64,000 bases of DNA from Bacteroidales bacterium (GTDB lineage: Bacteria; Bacteroidota; Bacteroidia; Bacteroidales; UBA932): positions 1-64,000 of the forward strand of contig JAFVWT010000010.1 in assembly GCA_017501525.1 (NCBI GenBank). Direction: 5' to 3'. Positions 32,959 through 41,343 of this stretch are shown here, piece by piece. Made by a program: the position numbers and the translations under genes. The stretch's first letter is position 1. Each line of letters begins with the position of its first letter. The notes below the pieces were generated by a model. That model worked only from the letters and a program-made list of their open reading frames with translations. It ran no database searches and was not told where the DNA came from.

Positions 32959-34326
32959 TTATGTAATTCCTCTACTTTTCCTTTGTGGTTGAATTGGCTG
33001 TCGTATGCTCTGCCGTAGCCTGTCGAACTGTTCCCTGAACCATTCGCCTATGGGCTGGCGGTTGATTACGAGTGTCAGTTTAGACTTGTCCGCAGGGTCT
33101 TTCACCACTTGAAAGCCTGCTCTTTCTGTCGTAAAACTCCGATTATGTTCCTCCGAATAAAGTTTGCCCTCGTATATCAAAGGCTTACCATAAGTCAATG
33201 TCGTGGTCTGCCTTTCATTGAACCCGACAAGGCGGCACAGGCTCTCTATTCTCATAATTTCCTTTGCCATAGGAAACCATGCACACAGCTTTTCGATAAT
33301 GCGTTTCAAACCTGATACTTCATCTTTGTGTCTGACACTTTTTTCCGCCATCTCCTTACGGTGATTCTGCTGTATTTCCAACAACTGGCGGTTGTGCTCG
33401 GTTTGCATCGTGTGTATGCGGTTTTGCAGTATCTCAATGGTTTCCTCATGGGTGGCAACTTCCCGATACAGGGCGGTGTTCTCCCTTTCCAAAGTCTTGA
33501 CCTTGTTGCTCCCGAAAAGAGAACCGACACTTTCAGCTATGTTGGTCGCTGCGGTGGTGGCTGCACCTTTCAGTTTCTCGGTCTGTACCTCTTTCTTGGC
33601 TTGTCTGAGTTCCTGTTCGGTTTCGGTTTTCTGCTCCTGTAACCGCTTGTTTTCTGCATCAAGGGCAGCGTTCTTTTTCTGTATGTCCCGATAATACTGT
33701 GTCGTGGTGGTGTGCCGTGCTTCGGAACCTCGCACACCTCGCTGTAATCCGTATTTAGCCATAACCCTTGCATAATTGTCGTGGTACGCAATCAAGGTCT
33801 GACGGTTGAACAGGTCATCGGCACACAAACGGACGGTATTTGCTTTCTTGTGATACTTCCGTTTGCCGTCTTCCTGCTCTTTCTTGGCTTTGCGCCTTTC
33901 ACCTGTCACGATGGGAACAATGGCTGCATGGATATGCGGTGTCTTCTCGTCCATGTGAAGATGGGCGGCAACCACGTTCTCCCTGCCGAATGTGGCTTGC
34001 AGCCATTGGATGCTGTCGCTGCACCATTCGTCAAGTCTTCCGTTTTCCTGTATGTCCATCATGTCCTCATGTGTTCCCGACAGAACCACTCGGACTACAC
34101 GGACTTGGTCATGTGTAATCTTCCGCTTGATGCCTGCCGTGTTCAGCCTGTGGGCAATCGCTTCATCCCTGCCATGAACGCCATCGGGGTATTCTATAAG
34201 TACCCTGTTCAGATGCGTTCTTGTCGGGTCTGCGTTTTTAGGTATGATTCTTCTCTCTATATGGTCGGATTGTACGGTGTCCGATGAACCTTTTGCTTTC
34301 TTTATGTCCAATGAAAAATATCCCAT
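32959..34326 (-). CDS. MobV-family relaxase (MobN-like)
   Basis: A 455-residue relaxase of the Mob/Pre family (PF01076) that nicks oriT and leads a single strand into a recipient when a helper conjugation system is present. The metal-binding motif HLHMDEKTPHIHAAIVPI is at about residues 134-151. The opening YFSLDIKKAKGSSDTVQSDH is typical. Residues about 225-340 are a long coiled coil (KNAALDAENKRLQEQKTETE and onwards). The C-terminus is basic. An oriT candidate with palindromes lies directly upstream at 34394-34471. It matches NBU mobN in place and type. Confidence 0.9.
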   Translation of the reverse strand: MGYFSLDIKKAKGSSDTVQSDHIERRIIPKNADPTRTHLNRVLIEYPDGVHGRDEAIAHRLNTAGIKRKITHDQVRVVRVVLSGTHEDMMDIQENGRLDEWCSDSIQWLQATFGRENVVAAHLHMDEKTPHIHAAIVPIVTGERRKAKKEQEDGKRKYHKKANTVRLCADDLFNRQTLIAYHDNYARVMAKYGLQRGVRGSEARHTTTTQYYRDIQKKNAALDAENKRLQEQKTETEQELRQAKKEVQTEKLKGAATTAATNIAESVGSLFGSNKVKTLERENTALYREVATHEETIEILQNRIHTMQTEHNRQLLEIQQNHRKEMAEKSVRHKDEVSGLKRIIEKLCAWFPMAKEIMRIESLCRLVGFNERQTTTLTYGKPLIYEGKLYSEEHNRSFTTERAGFQVVKDPADKSKLTLVINRQPIGEWFREQFDRLRQSIRQPIQPQRKSRGIT

Positions 34327-34393
34327 GTAGTTTGATTTTTACGGTTATTGTTATGAGTGTATTCTCTGCCTGTGGCATTGGCTCTCAGGGTTT

Positions 34394-34471
34394 CCAAAGG
34401 GATTTCCCTTTGGCTCGATAGGGAGTTTTTAGCATTACCGTGTAATGCGTGAAGAAAACGCCCTATTGAGC
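34394..34471. other. Candidate oriT with nested palindromes
   Basis: Directly upstream of the relaxase gene. Three inverted repeats are packed into 78 bp: CCAAAGGG/CCCTTTGG (34394-34401, 34406-34413), a 17-nt imperfect pair (34413-34429 against 34455-34471, two mismatches), and inside it GCATTAC/GTAATGC (34432-34438, 34442-34448). MobV oriTs are typically inverted repeats next to the mob gene. The nick position cannot be read from sequence alone. Confidence 0.65.
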
Positions 34472-34519
34472 TATGGTATTTCTGTCTAAATACCCTTGGG
34501 AAAGCGAACCTGTTCCCCT

Positions 34520-35488
34520 CTATATTTTCAGCCCTTTCTTTTTCGGTGGCTGCATCATCCGCCTTGCGGATTGTACTTGCTTCTCCTCCTTTATCGGCTC
34601 TGTCGATTGGGACAAGAGTTTTTTGCACAGGTACTCGTTCAAGTCATTATACCCTGCATAGTGAACCGACATATCCTGCAAGCGGTCACCCAACATCCGT
34701 TGCAGGTTGGCGTATGCGTTCCGTCCTGCTGTGTCATTGTCAAGGAAACAGCCGATTCGGGTATAGGTTGCCAATATGCTTTCCGCTTTCGAGAGGTTGG
34801 AAACGGAGTTGAGAATGACGTAATCCTGTGCATTCAATCGTGGGTGTTGCGGATTGTTCTTTACTCGGATGGTCAGGAACGAGAGATAATCCATGAAGCC
34901 CTCGAAAAGATAACAGACGGTTCGTGGCTCTTTTTGCTGTCGGATATGGGTGATGTCCTTCGGGGCGACACATCCCTTGAAGTATCTATTACGCACTTCA
35001 TACCCTCTTGCCATATTCGGGAAGCCGATGGCGAAATAGGGTTTGTCGGCATTCTCAAACCGCAGTTCCTTACACTCCCTTTTGGCGAGTTCAATGTCTA
35101 TCCCCCTTTCTTGCAGATAGGCAATGAGCGCAGGTGATGACAGCTCGCCAACTCTTAATACCCGATAAGTGCGGTTGTCGGATTGCTGCTTGCCAAAAGA
35201 AAACGATGCAGGGCGGATGTATGGTGTCCGTTCCTCTATGCGCTTCAACAGGCAGGTTACATCTTCCGTATGGTAGAGTTCCGCTGCCAATGCGATGATG
35301 TTACCGCCCTTGCCAAGTCCAAAATCGTACCATTTGTTGAGTTCTGTGTTTACCTTGAAAGATGCGTCCGTTTCCTCTCTCAGCGGTGATTTGTACCAAA
35401 AGCTGCTGCCCTGTTGCTTGACGGGCGTGTAACCCAAACTTTGCAGATAGTCTGCGATTCTGATTTGTTTAACTTCTTGTATGTTCAT
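34520..35488 (-). CDS. CHC2/Toprim DNA primase (PrmN-like)
   Basis: A 322-residue primase. The N-terminal CHC2-like region (residues about 10-80, ADYLQSLGYTPVKQQGSSFW, then DFGLGKGGNIIALA) lacks the zinc-binding cysteines of DnaG, as is common in element-encoded versions. The Toprim domain has the acidic motifs LFEGFMDYLSFL (near 203) and GCFLDNDTAG (near 254) that bind the metal ions. It probably primes the complementary strand after transfer or replication of the element, the role given to prmN in NBU1. About 50 bp separate it from the oriT region upstream of mob. Confidence 0.85.
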   Translation of the reverse strand: MNIQEVKQIRIADYLQSLGYTPVKQQGSSFWYKSPLREETDASFKVNTELNKWYDFGLGKGGNIIALAAELYHTEDVTCLLKRIEERTPYIRPASFSFGKQQSDNRTYRVLRVGELSSPALIAYLQERGIDIELAKRECKELRFENADKPYFAIGFPNMARGYEVRNRYFKGCVAPKDITHIRQQKEPRTVCYLFEGFMDYLSFLTIRVKNNPQHPRLNAQDYVILNSVSNLSKAESILATYTRIGCFLDNDTAGRNAYANLQRMLGDRLQDMSVHYAGYNDLNEYLCKKLLSQSTEPIKEEKQVQSARRMMQPPKKKGLKI

Positions 35489-35528
35489 GATATTCTATAG
35501 ATTTGATGATGATTGTAAAAACGTTGAT

Positions 35529-35671
35529 TTGTTGAATGGCTTATATAACACATTTATTTACAGAAAGATATTTGCTCAACATCTTCTCAACAAACCACTC
35601 GCCAAAAGAGAAATCAACAATCGGGTGCTGTTCCTCTCTCAACTTCTCTTTTCGATTGTTGAGATTTTGTT
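35529..35671. repeat. Iteron-like repeats, possible replication origin
   Basis: The gap between primase and helicase genes contains several copies of a TCAACAA-type word in both directions: TTGTTGAAT at 35529, TTCTCAACAA at 35584, AATCAACAA at 35612, and CGATTGTTGA and TTTTGTTGAGA at 35653-35674. TCAACAATCG (35614-35623) and CGATTGTTGA (35653-35662) are perfect inverted repeats; AAAAGAGAA (35604-35612) and TTCTCTTTT (35644-35652) are another pair. Such arrays often bind an initiator or helicase loader. Confidence 0.45.
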
Positions 35672-35742
35672 GAGAGTGTATATTGTTTATTGTCAGCATA
35701 GTTATATCCTTATTCATCAATTCAACAAAAAAAAGAATGATA

Positions 35743-36984
35743 TTACAGGGATTCAAGTTGTTCCCTCGTGACAGAATAGAAACGACCGACCCGTTTTACA
35801 GGCTCATACCGACACTCCCGATTGTAGTTGAATTGGTAGGTGGTATAGGTCAGTCCGTTGGGTGCAGGCGTAAGTTTCCAACACTCCTGCAACACCTTTC
35901 GGACTTGGTGCTTCTCCACTTTTACCTGCGAGTGTACCAGCAACAGAAGAATGTCGTTGTAGCAGAACGAGAATGTGTCCGTGCCGACACTATCCATGAT
36001 GTCAAGTATCAGCTCGTGCATCTCTATCTCCAGTCGGTTACGGTTGCTGCGGATTATCTTCTGCAAGGCTTCGGTATGCAACAGCGATGGAGCAAACCAC
36101 ATACGTCTTTCCTTTTCGGTGGATAGTGTTCTGTGTTGCAGGAAATGAAGAAAGGCGGGTATCTCCGCTTTCAGCTTTTGCAGGAAGTCGGTATCATCAG
36201 ACTGCAAGCGGTCTATCTTGCGTACCCAATAGCGTGTTTCCCCTGCATCAATGATTACAGGCAAGTACTCGTTGTTGGAGCATAGCACGAACTTGGCGAA
36301 AAACGCTATCTCGTCACGGTCTTTGCCTTTGGCTTCCACCTTGTAGGAAAGTGTGGTGCTTAGGTTCTTCAACCGCTCGCTGTCCTCCCTACGGTTGAGC
36401 AGCACCTCGTCCACCACGATAAGCAGTTTGCCGGCCCAGTCGGAATTGAATTGGCTACGGAAATCCTCGTTGGTGTTAAAGGTTACATTGTTCTGAAATA
36501 GGAGTTTTAGAAAATTCAGAAATGTGCTTTTGCCTGTGTTGCGTTCCTCTGATACCAACAGCAGGATAGGCAGCTTTTGAATGGGGTACAAGTAGAGCAG
36601 TTGTAGGTAGTCCATGCCCAACTCGTATTGCTCCCCGAAGATGTGACCTACCAAAGATTGGATATGCGAGAAATCGCCCTCTTTAGGTTGGTGGTCTATC
36701 GGTTCATAGAGGTTAAGGAACTTGCCGACCACGGGATGGTAGCCGATGTGTTCGGGTACGGTGCAGAAGCCGTCATACTTGGGAACGCTGCCGATGTAGT
36801 CCTTGCCGTAGTCTTGGCGCAGGGTTTCGTTGTTCCATGCTATGCGTTTCCTTACATACCCTCCGTTCAGTTTGGGCTGCTCCACAATCTTGTAAAGCGT
36901 AGTCCCCACTCGGATGAATTCCTCCTTTGCCATGCCACCATCCGATGGCGGTCTGTGGCTGTCTTGTTGTTTGTTAGCTGACAT
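35743..36984 (-). CDS. SF3-like helicase / primase-helicase (DUF5906-type)
   Basis: A 413-residue replication helicase-like protein; ATG 36984 is chosen over a TTG two codons upstream. The ATPase core lies at about 140-260: a Walker A-type loop (EERNTGKSTFLN), Walker B with catalytic acids (KLLIVVDEVLL) and motif C (FAKFVLCSNNEY), the order seen in viral and plasmid SF3/D5-like helicases. The C-terminal 130 residues look like a winged-helix region. It probably unwinds the element during autonomous replication, working with the adjacent primase. No close relation to chromosomal DnaB is seen. Confidence 0.8.
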   Translation of the reverse strand: MSANKQQDSHRPPSDGGMAKEEFIRVGTTLYKIVEQPKLNGGYVRKRIAWNNETLRQDYGKDYIGSVPKYDGFCTVPEHIGYHPVVGKFLNLYEPIDHQPKEGDFSHIQSLVGHIFGEQYELGMDYLQLLYLYPIQKLPILLLVSEERNTGKSTFLNFLKLLFQNNVTFNTNEDFRSQFNSDWAGKLLIVVDEVLLNRREDSERLKNLSTTLSYKVEAKGKDRDEIAFFAKFVLCSNNEYLPVIIDAGETRYWVRKIDRLQSDDTDFLQKLKAEIPAFLHFLQHRTLSTEKERRMWFAPSLLHTEALQKIIRSNRNRLEIEMHELILDIMDSVGTDTFSFCYNDILLLLVHSQVKVEKHQVRKVLQECWKLTPAPNGLTYTTYQFNYNRECRYEPVKRVGRFYSVTREQLESL

Positions 36985-37294
36985 AATCAAATGGTTTTAA
37001 GTTTGAAAAATACCAGCTACAAAAGTATAAGCATTTATCGGATAAGTTGTTACGCAAAACGCGGCAGAACGGTGACAAATAGCCCCCGAAGAAAAAACTT
37101 TCAATGGTTTGGAACGGAAGTCGGGCAGGACAGACGAAAAAACTCCCAAAAAACGAATGTGGGGATTACGCTTTTCGGGAGAAAAAATTGGAGTTCCTGT
37201 TGATATGTCGGTCAGATTATATGCTGACACGCTGGCTTGATTACTCTATTCGTGACTGAATGAATGGATTCCGTCAGTCGTGCAACCAATTCAG
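36985..37294. other. Intergenic region with the helicase promoter
   Basis: 310 bp. A minus-strand TACTTTTG box (37020-37027) lies 36 nt before the helicase start and is the likely promoter of the replication and mobilization genes. Apart from this I see no gene and no strong repeat here. Confidence 0.5.
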
Positions 37295-37684
37295 CTACGA
37301 GAAGTATTCGGCTTTGGCTATGCCGTTGGTGTTCAGCGAAAAGAAGATGCTTGTTTTCTCTTTTCGCAAGTACAGTCTTTCAAGAACGGCATTGCGCACC
37401 TGCTTCGCACTGTATGTGCCGATACGGAACGCAAGGGCGATTATCGTTTCAAGGCTGTAAACCTCCATGCTGCACTTGTCGGACAGTCGGATGGTATGCC
37501 TTATCTCACACTCATTCAGAATGCCGTTCTTGCAGAGTGTCTTTATCCCTGCCCTGATAGTCGGGGCGGTTACATTGAACAACTCGCAAAGCTCCCACTC
37601 ACTCATGGCGGTTGCCTGTATATCTTTCGGCATAACTACATTGCCGAACTCGTTCATTGTTATGATGTTTCTTTCCTCTTTCAT
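37295..37684 (-). CDS. Winged-helix/RhuM-like regulatory protein
   Basis: A 129-residue protein whose function I cannot name with certainty. Residues about 25-60 look like a winged helix-turn-helix (MSEWELCELFNVTAPTIRAG, then IKTLCKNGIL). The second half (VYSLETIIALAFRIGTYSAK) resembles part of RhuM-family proteins. It starts 18 nt after the stop of the integrase gene upstream on the same strand and is therefore likely in its operon. Its place next to int suggests a role in element control or excision. A shorter start at codon 10 is possible. Confidence 0.6.
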   Translation of the reverse strand: MKEERNIITMNEFGNVVMPKDIQATAMSEWELCELFNVTAPTIRAGIKTLCKNGILNECEIRHTIRLSDKCSMEVYSLETIIALAFRIGTYSAKQVRNAVLERLYLRKEKTSIFFSLNTNGIAKAEYFS

Positions 37685-37702
37685 TATCGTTTGATTTAAG
37701 GG

Positions 37703-38938
37703 TTACTGAATGGCATTGCAAATGTTCTTTTCCATATCCTCCAGTTTGTGCGACAATGTTTCCATATCCTGACTAATCTTTTGGGCTGTGATTTTTGCGT
37801 AAATTTGGGTCGTTTTTATGTTGGTATGTCCCAAAAGTCGGCTGACGGTTTCAATGGGTACTCCGTTGGATAACAGCACAGTGGTCGCTGCCGAATGTCT
37901 TGCTACATGATAGGTCAAGTGGACTTTTATACCGCACAACTTGGCAATGGCTTTCAGCTTCTTGTTGCAAGTCGTGTTACTCGGCATGGGGAATACTTTA
38001 TTATCTCTTGTCATACCCCTGTACTTCTCTATTATCTTTCGGGGAACATCCAACAATCGGATATTGGATTCCGTGTTAGTTTTCTTTCTTCGGGTGATAA
38101 TCCACAGATTTCCGTCAAAGAATGTTTGCAGGTTGTCTTCCGTAAGGTTCTTGACATCGGAATATGCCAAACCTGTAAAGGTGGAGAACAGAAATAAATC
38201 CCTGACAAGCTCGTGTGTCTTGTCGGGCATATCGGTGTTCATCATTGTGTGTATCTCCTCTCTCGTAATATACCCTCTGTCCACGCTTTCGGGAGAGTTG
38301 ATGTACCCTGCAAAGGGATTGAACGGCAGACGACCGTCATTCCTCGCTATGGAAATAATGTGTTTCAGCACAATCATGTAGCCCCAAATGGTATTGGTGC
38401 GGCATTTTTTCTCAGTACGCAGGAAATACTCGAAGTCGTTGATGAACGAGAGGTTCAACTCTTTTAACGGAATATCTTCACGCTTGTAGGTATGGGGTAG
38501 GAACTCACGGATGTGCTTGCAGACGGTAACATAACGTCGGAATGTTCCTTTTGCCCTGCTGTGTCCCACTTTCTTGGCAAATTCGCTGTTGTGTTGTTCA
38601 AACAGTTTTAGCAAGGTTTCCTGTTTGATACCGATGCCGAGATAGGCATCTTTCAACTTGGCAGCAGTGACATAACCGTCCGTCTGCATCAACTCTTGAT
38701 AACGGCGGTTTATCTCCACTCTGATTTTGTCAACGGCACGGTTGATTCTTTGCGCTTCGGCACTCTTACCCGAAGCACGGTTGTTCTTCACGTCCCACAG
38801 GCGCAAGGGAACATCCATCTTGCAACTGAACTGCTTAATCTCTCCGTCCACCGTAATGCGACACATCAAAGGCAGGTTGCCGTTGGGTTTCTCACTGCCT
38901 TTCTTCACGTAGAACAATACCTTAAATGTACTTCTCAT
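37703..38938 (-). CDS. Tyrosine-type site-specific integrase
   Basis: A 411-residue tyrosine recombinase that inserts and excises the element. The N-terminal arm-binding domain (STFKVLFYVKKGSEKPNGNL) and the SAM-like core-binding domain (residues about 110-200) are of the Bacteroides element type. In the catalytic domain HVARHSAATTVL supplies the His-x-x-Arg pair, LLGHTNIKTTQIYAKI supplies the second His and the nucleophilic Tyr. The first arginine is not present at the usual place: TGLAYSDV stands where TGLR is common. IntDOT is known to lack this arginine too, which fits. The gene reads away from the right element end. Confidence 0.93.
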   Translation of the reverse strand: MRSTFKVLFYVKKGSEKPNGNLPLMCRITVDGEIKQFSCKMDVPLRLWDVKNNRASGKSAEAQRINRAVDKIRVEINRRYQELMQTDGYVTAAKLKDAYLGIGIKQETLLKLFEQHNSEFAKKVGHSRAKGTFRRYVTVCKHIREFLPHTYKREDIPLKELNLSFINDFEYFLRTEKKCRTNTIWGYMIVLKHIISIARNDGRLPFNPFAGYINSPESVDRGYITREEIHTMMNTDMPDKTHELVRDLFLFSTFTGLAYSDVKNLTEDNLQTFFDGNLWIITRRKKTNTESNIRLLDVPRKIIEKYRGMTRDNKVFPMPSNTTCNKKLKAIAKLCGIKVHLTYHVARHSAATTVLLSNGVPIETVSRLLGHTNIKTTQIYAKITAQKISQDMETLSHKLEDMEKNICNAIQ

Positions 38939-39316
38939 AACTCACTTTTTTTTGGTTACAAAATTAATTCATAGTGAGTTACCGACAGATACGACACATA
39001 ACGCCAAACGATGCAAAATTTAGGTTTCGCAAGAAATTTGCATCATCGCACGGGTAATGATAAAGTAACTGAACTTTTGCTGCGTTTGTCCATATTCTGT
39101 CTCTTCTTGGCTTTTGAACAAGAGAAAAATATAGCGTAACGAACGCTTTTTCAGTCTGTTCGCTACGCTTTACTCAAATTTGCTATTCCGTTAGGTGTTT
39201 ATTTTAGAACTCCGATTTTTTTAAAAGTGCCGATTTTACAGGGATTTCCTTGAACTTATTATTCCTCAAAAAGGTAAAACTAATCTTAAAACAGTTTAGA
39301 AATTTGCGAATTTATG
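38939..39316. other. Right end of the element, putative attachment region
   Basis: About 380 bp with no gene. It contains two inverted repeats: GATGCAAAATTT/AAATTTGCATC (39010-39021, 39034-39044) and GCGTAACGAAC/GTTCGCTACGC (39134-39144, 39158-39168, one mismatch). Recombinase and excision factor binding sites are expected in such a place. Sequence becomes AT-rich and host-like by about 39.25 kb. Confidence 0.55.
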
Positions 39317-39324
39317 TATCTTTG
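39317..39324 (+). promoter_or_regulatory. -7 box of ftsX
   Basis: TATCTTTG fits the Bacteroides -7 consensus exactly and lies 31 nt before the ftsX ATG. It is immediately downstream of the element's right end. Confidence 0.6.
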
Positions 39325-39355
39325 AAGGATTTATTACTTGGAGATATTGGTCAAA

Positions 39356-40234
39356 ATGGGAAAAAGCGAAAGTAATGTTTTGAATAGAAGATTGTTGAGG
39401 TCTTATTTCTCTACGATTATCAGTATAAGCCTGGTCCTTTTCTTTATTGGAATGGCAGGTTTGTTGGTTCTCAATGCCAGATCTGTTTCCAATTATTTTA
39501 AGGAGAATATTAAGGTCTCTGTTATTCTTTCGGTTGAGGCGGATGAGGAGGATGCCTCCGAATTTGGCGAGGCTATTGGAGATGAACCTTTCATAAAACA
39601 TATTGATATAATTTCCAAAGAGGATGGAGTGGAACAGATGAAGCAGATGCTTGGTGAGGACTTTTTGGAAGTTTTTGAAGTTAATCCTATACCGGTATCC
39701 CTTGAGTTACAGGTGGCTGCTGATTATATTCATACTGATAGTCTTGCCAGAATAGAACTTATGCTCGAGGAGTTCTCTTTAGTGGAGGATGTTGTGTATC
39801 AGCAGTCAATGGTTGAATTGCTCAATTCAAATCTAGAGAGGATCGCAATGGTGATAGTGATTTTTGTAATATTCCTTATGTTTATTTCTACGGTGCTGAT
39901 CAACAATACAGTGAGGCTGAATATCTACGCAAAGAGATTTGTTATACATACTATGAGGCTTGTCGGGGCTACCAAATTTTTTATATCGCGTCCTTTTCTG
40001 GGCCAGGCATTCTTTCAGGGTTTGATTGCAGGTCTGATTGCCGATGTATATCTGTTGGTTATACTTTATGTAATCAGGAATGAGTTTAACAGGCTGTTTA
40101 CATTATTGGAGCCTTCGGCATTGGCTTTGCTTATAGGAATTGTTATTGTGCTGGGGGTGGTTATATGTGTGATTTCTACATTCATTGTTGTCAGGAGTAT
40201 GGTCTCTCTTACAAAGGACCAATTATATTATTAA
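39356..40234 (+). CDS. ftsX: Cell division protein FtsX
   Basis: A 292-residue permease-like protein; ATG 39356 (MGKSESNVLNRRLLRSYFST) is chosen because the upstream alternative is a TTG. One helix near residues 20-45 is followed by a periplasmic domain of about 115 residues with KVSVILSVEADEEDASEF, then three helices: IAMVIVIFVIFLMFISTVLI, the FFQGLIAGLIADVYL region and LLIGIVIVLGVV. This is the FtsX topology. With FtsE it links the divisome to peptidoglycan hydrolase activity. ftsE is not adjacent, as is usual in Bacteroidota. The element inserted just before its promoter. Confidence 0.9.
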   Translation: MGKSESNVLNRRLLRSYFSTIISISLVLFFIGMAGLLVLNARSVSNYFKENIKVSVILSVEADEEDASEFGEAIGDEPFIKHIDIISKEDGVEQMKQMLGEDFLEVFEVNPIPVSLELQVAADYIHTDSLARIELMLEEFSLVEDVVYQQSMVELLNSNLERIAMVIVIFVIFLMFISTVLINNTVRLNIYAKRFVIHTMRLVGATKFFISRPFLGQAFFQGLIAGLIADVYLLVILYVIRNEFNRLFTLLEPSALALLIGIVIVLGVVICVISTFIVVRSMVSLTKDQLYY

Positions 40235-40274
40235 TAATAGGTACAGTTAGTTTGATATAATAAAAGATATTGAT

Positions 40275-40508
40275 ATGGATAAATTTGCGATTCCGAAGAG
40301 AAACTTGATTTATATTTTGGTTGGTCTCTTTTTTATTGTTTTAGGGTATATTTTATTGAGTGGAGGCGGTGCCACTAATCCTGATGAGTTCAATTATGAG
40401 CTTTTCAGTGTGCGTAGAATGTATATTGCACCTCTTCTGATTATTTTGGGATTCGTTATTGAAATCTTTGCGATTCTAAGAAGAAAGCCTTTGAAGAGGA
40501 ATAAATAA
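40275..40508 (+). CDS. DUF3098 small membrane protein
   Basis: A 77-residue protein of the DUF3098 family with two transmembrane helices (LIYILVGLFFIVLGYILLSG and IAPLLIILGFVIEIFAIL) joined by about 20 polar residues; termini are basic and probably cytoplasmic. Function is unknown. It lies between ftsX and uppP in one operon, a neighbourhood conserved in Bacteroidota, which suggests a part in cell-envelope work. Gap to uppP is only 4 nt. Confidence 0.88.
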   Translation: MDKFAIPKRNLIYILVGLFFIVLGYILLSGGGATNPDEFNYELFSVRRMYIAPLLIILGFVIEIFAILRRKPLKRNK

Positions 40509-40512
40509 AGAT

Positions 40513-41325
40513 ATGACTGAAATACAGGCGATTATATTAGGCCTTGTGCAAGGGCTTACTGAATTTCTACCCGTTAGCAGCAGTGGACATCTGGTGATAG
40601 CCAAATCTCTCTTTGGAATTGAGGTGGAGAATCTTAGTTTTGAGATAGTGGTTCATTCGGCCACTGTTATCAGTACGATTGTAGCTTTTAGAAAGGAGAT
40701 TTTTTCTTTGTTGAAAGGTCTCTTTGATTTTAAGTATAACTCTCAAACCCGCTATCTCCTAATGATATGTGTATCTATGATTCCTATACTGATTGTAGGT
40801 CTTTTCTTTAAGGATGCTGTAGAGCAGGTTTTCGGAAGTGGTCTGATGGTGGTAGGATGTATGTTGTTGCTTACCTCGCTGCTCCTTTTTGTAGGTGAGC
40901 GTATTTCTATAAGGCGCCAAAAAGATAGTTCTTCATATAAAGCGGTTGAGTTGGGTTATAAACAGGCTTTTGTTATTGGACTTGCGCAATCTGTCGCAGT
41001 GTTGCCGGGTCTTTCCCGTTCAGGCTCGACTATAGCTACAGGTCTTATGCTTGGCCTTGATTCCAGGAGCGTTACCCAATTTTCTTTTTTGATGGTTCTG
41101 GTTCCTATTTTAGGGGAAACATTTTTAGAGATTGTCTCAGGTGGACTCTCTATGGAGGTCTCGGGGATTTCGCTTTTGTCTCTTGCTTGTGGTGCGTTGA
41201 GTGCATTTGTGTCGGGATATATCGCTTGCCGTTGGATGATTAAATTGGTCCAGAAAGCTAAGTTGCGTTACTTCTCGCTATATTGCATTTGTATGGCAAT
41301 TTTGTGTTTTATTTTAGATTTTTAG
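40513..41325 (+). CDS. uppP: Undecaprenyl-diphosphatase (UppP/BacA)
   Basis: A 270-residue integral membrane phosphatase. It recycles undecaprenyl pyrophosphate to the monophosphate carrier for peptidoglycan and O-antigen synthesis and gives bacitracin tolerance. Both signature motifs are present: LTEFLPVSSSGHL at residues about 16-28 and PGLSRSGSTIATGL in the second half. About eight hydrophobic helices, normal length. It is in the operon ftsX, DUF3098, uppP, lpxH. Confidence 0.95.
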   Translation: MTEIQAIILGLVQGLTEFLPVSSSGHLVIAKSLFGIEVENLSFEIVVHSATVISTIVAFRKEIFSLLKGLFDFKYNSQTRYLLMICVSMIPILIVGLFFKDAVEQVFGSGLMVVGCMLLLTSLLLFVGERISIRRQKDSSSYKAVELGYKQAFVIGLAQSVAVLPGLSRSGSTIATGLMLGLDSRSVTQFSFLMVLVPILGETFLEIVSGGLSMEVSGISLLSLACGALSAFVSGYIACRWMIKLVQKAKLRYFSLYCICMAILCFILDF

Positions 41326-41343
41326 ATATTTCTTCAAGTTGGA

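Larger units (their letters stand above)
31041..39250. mobile_element. NBU-type integrated mobilizable element carrying mef
   Basis: An element of about 8.2 kb with the order mef, mobV relaxase, primase, helicase, winged-helix protein, integrase. All but mef are on the minus strand. This recalls the Bacteroides NBU1/NBU2 elements (mobN, prmN, intN); NBU2 also carries a mef-type gene. There are no conjugation genes, so it would need a helper conjugative element. It is GC-richer than its flanks and sits between the divergent glycogen-synthase-like gene and ftsX. Ends are approximate: the left lies between about 30.9 and 31.2 kb and the right between about 38.99 and 39.26 kb. No tRNA gene flanks it. 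Confidence 0.85.

Noticed and set aside
34302-34628. Minus-strand frame of 108 codons over the oriT region
   Set aside because: It overlaps both the relaxase start and the primase end in another frame and crosses the palindromes; it is a shadow frame.
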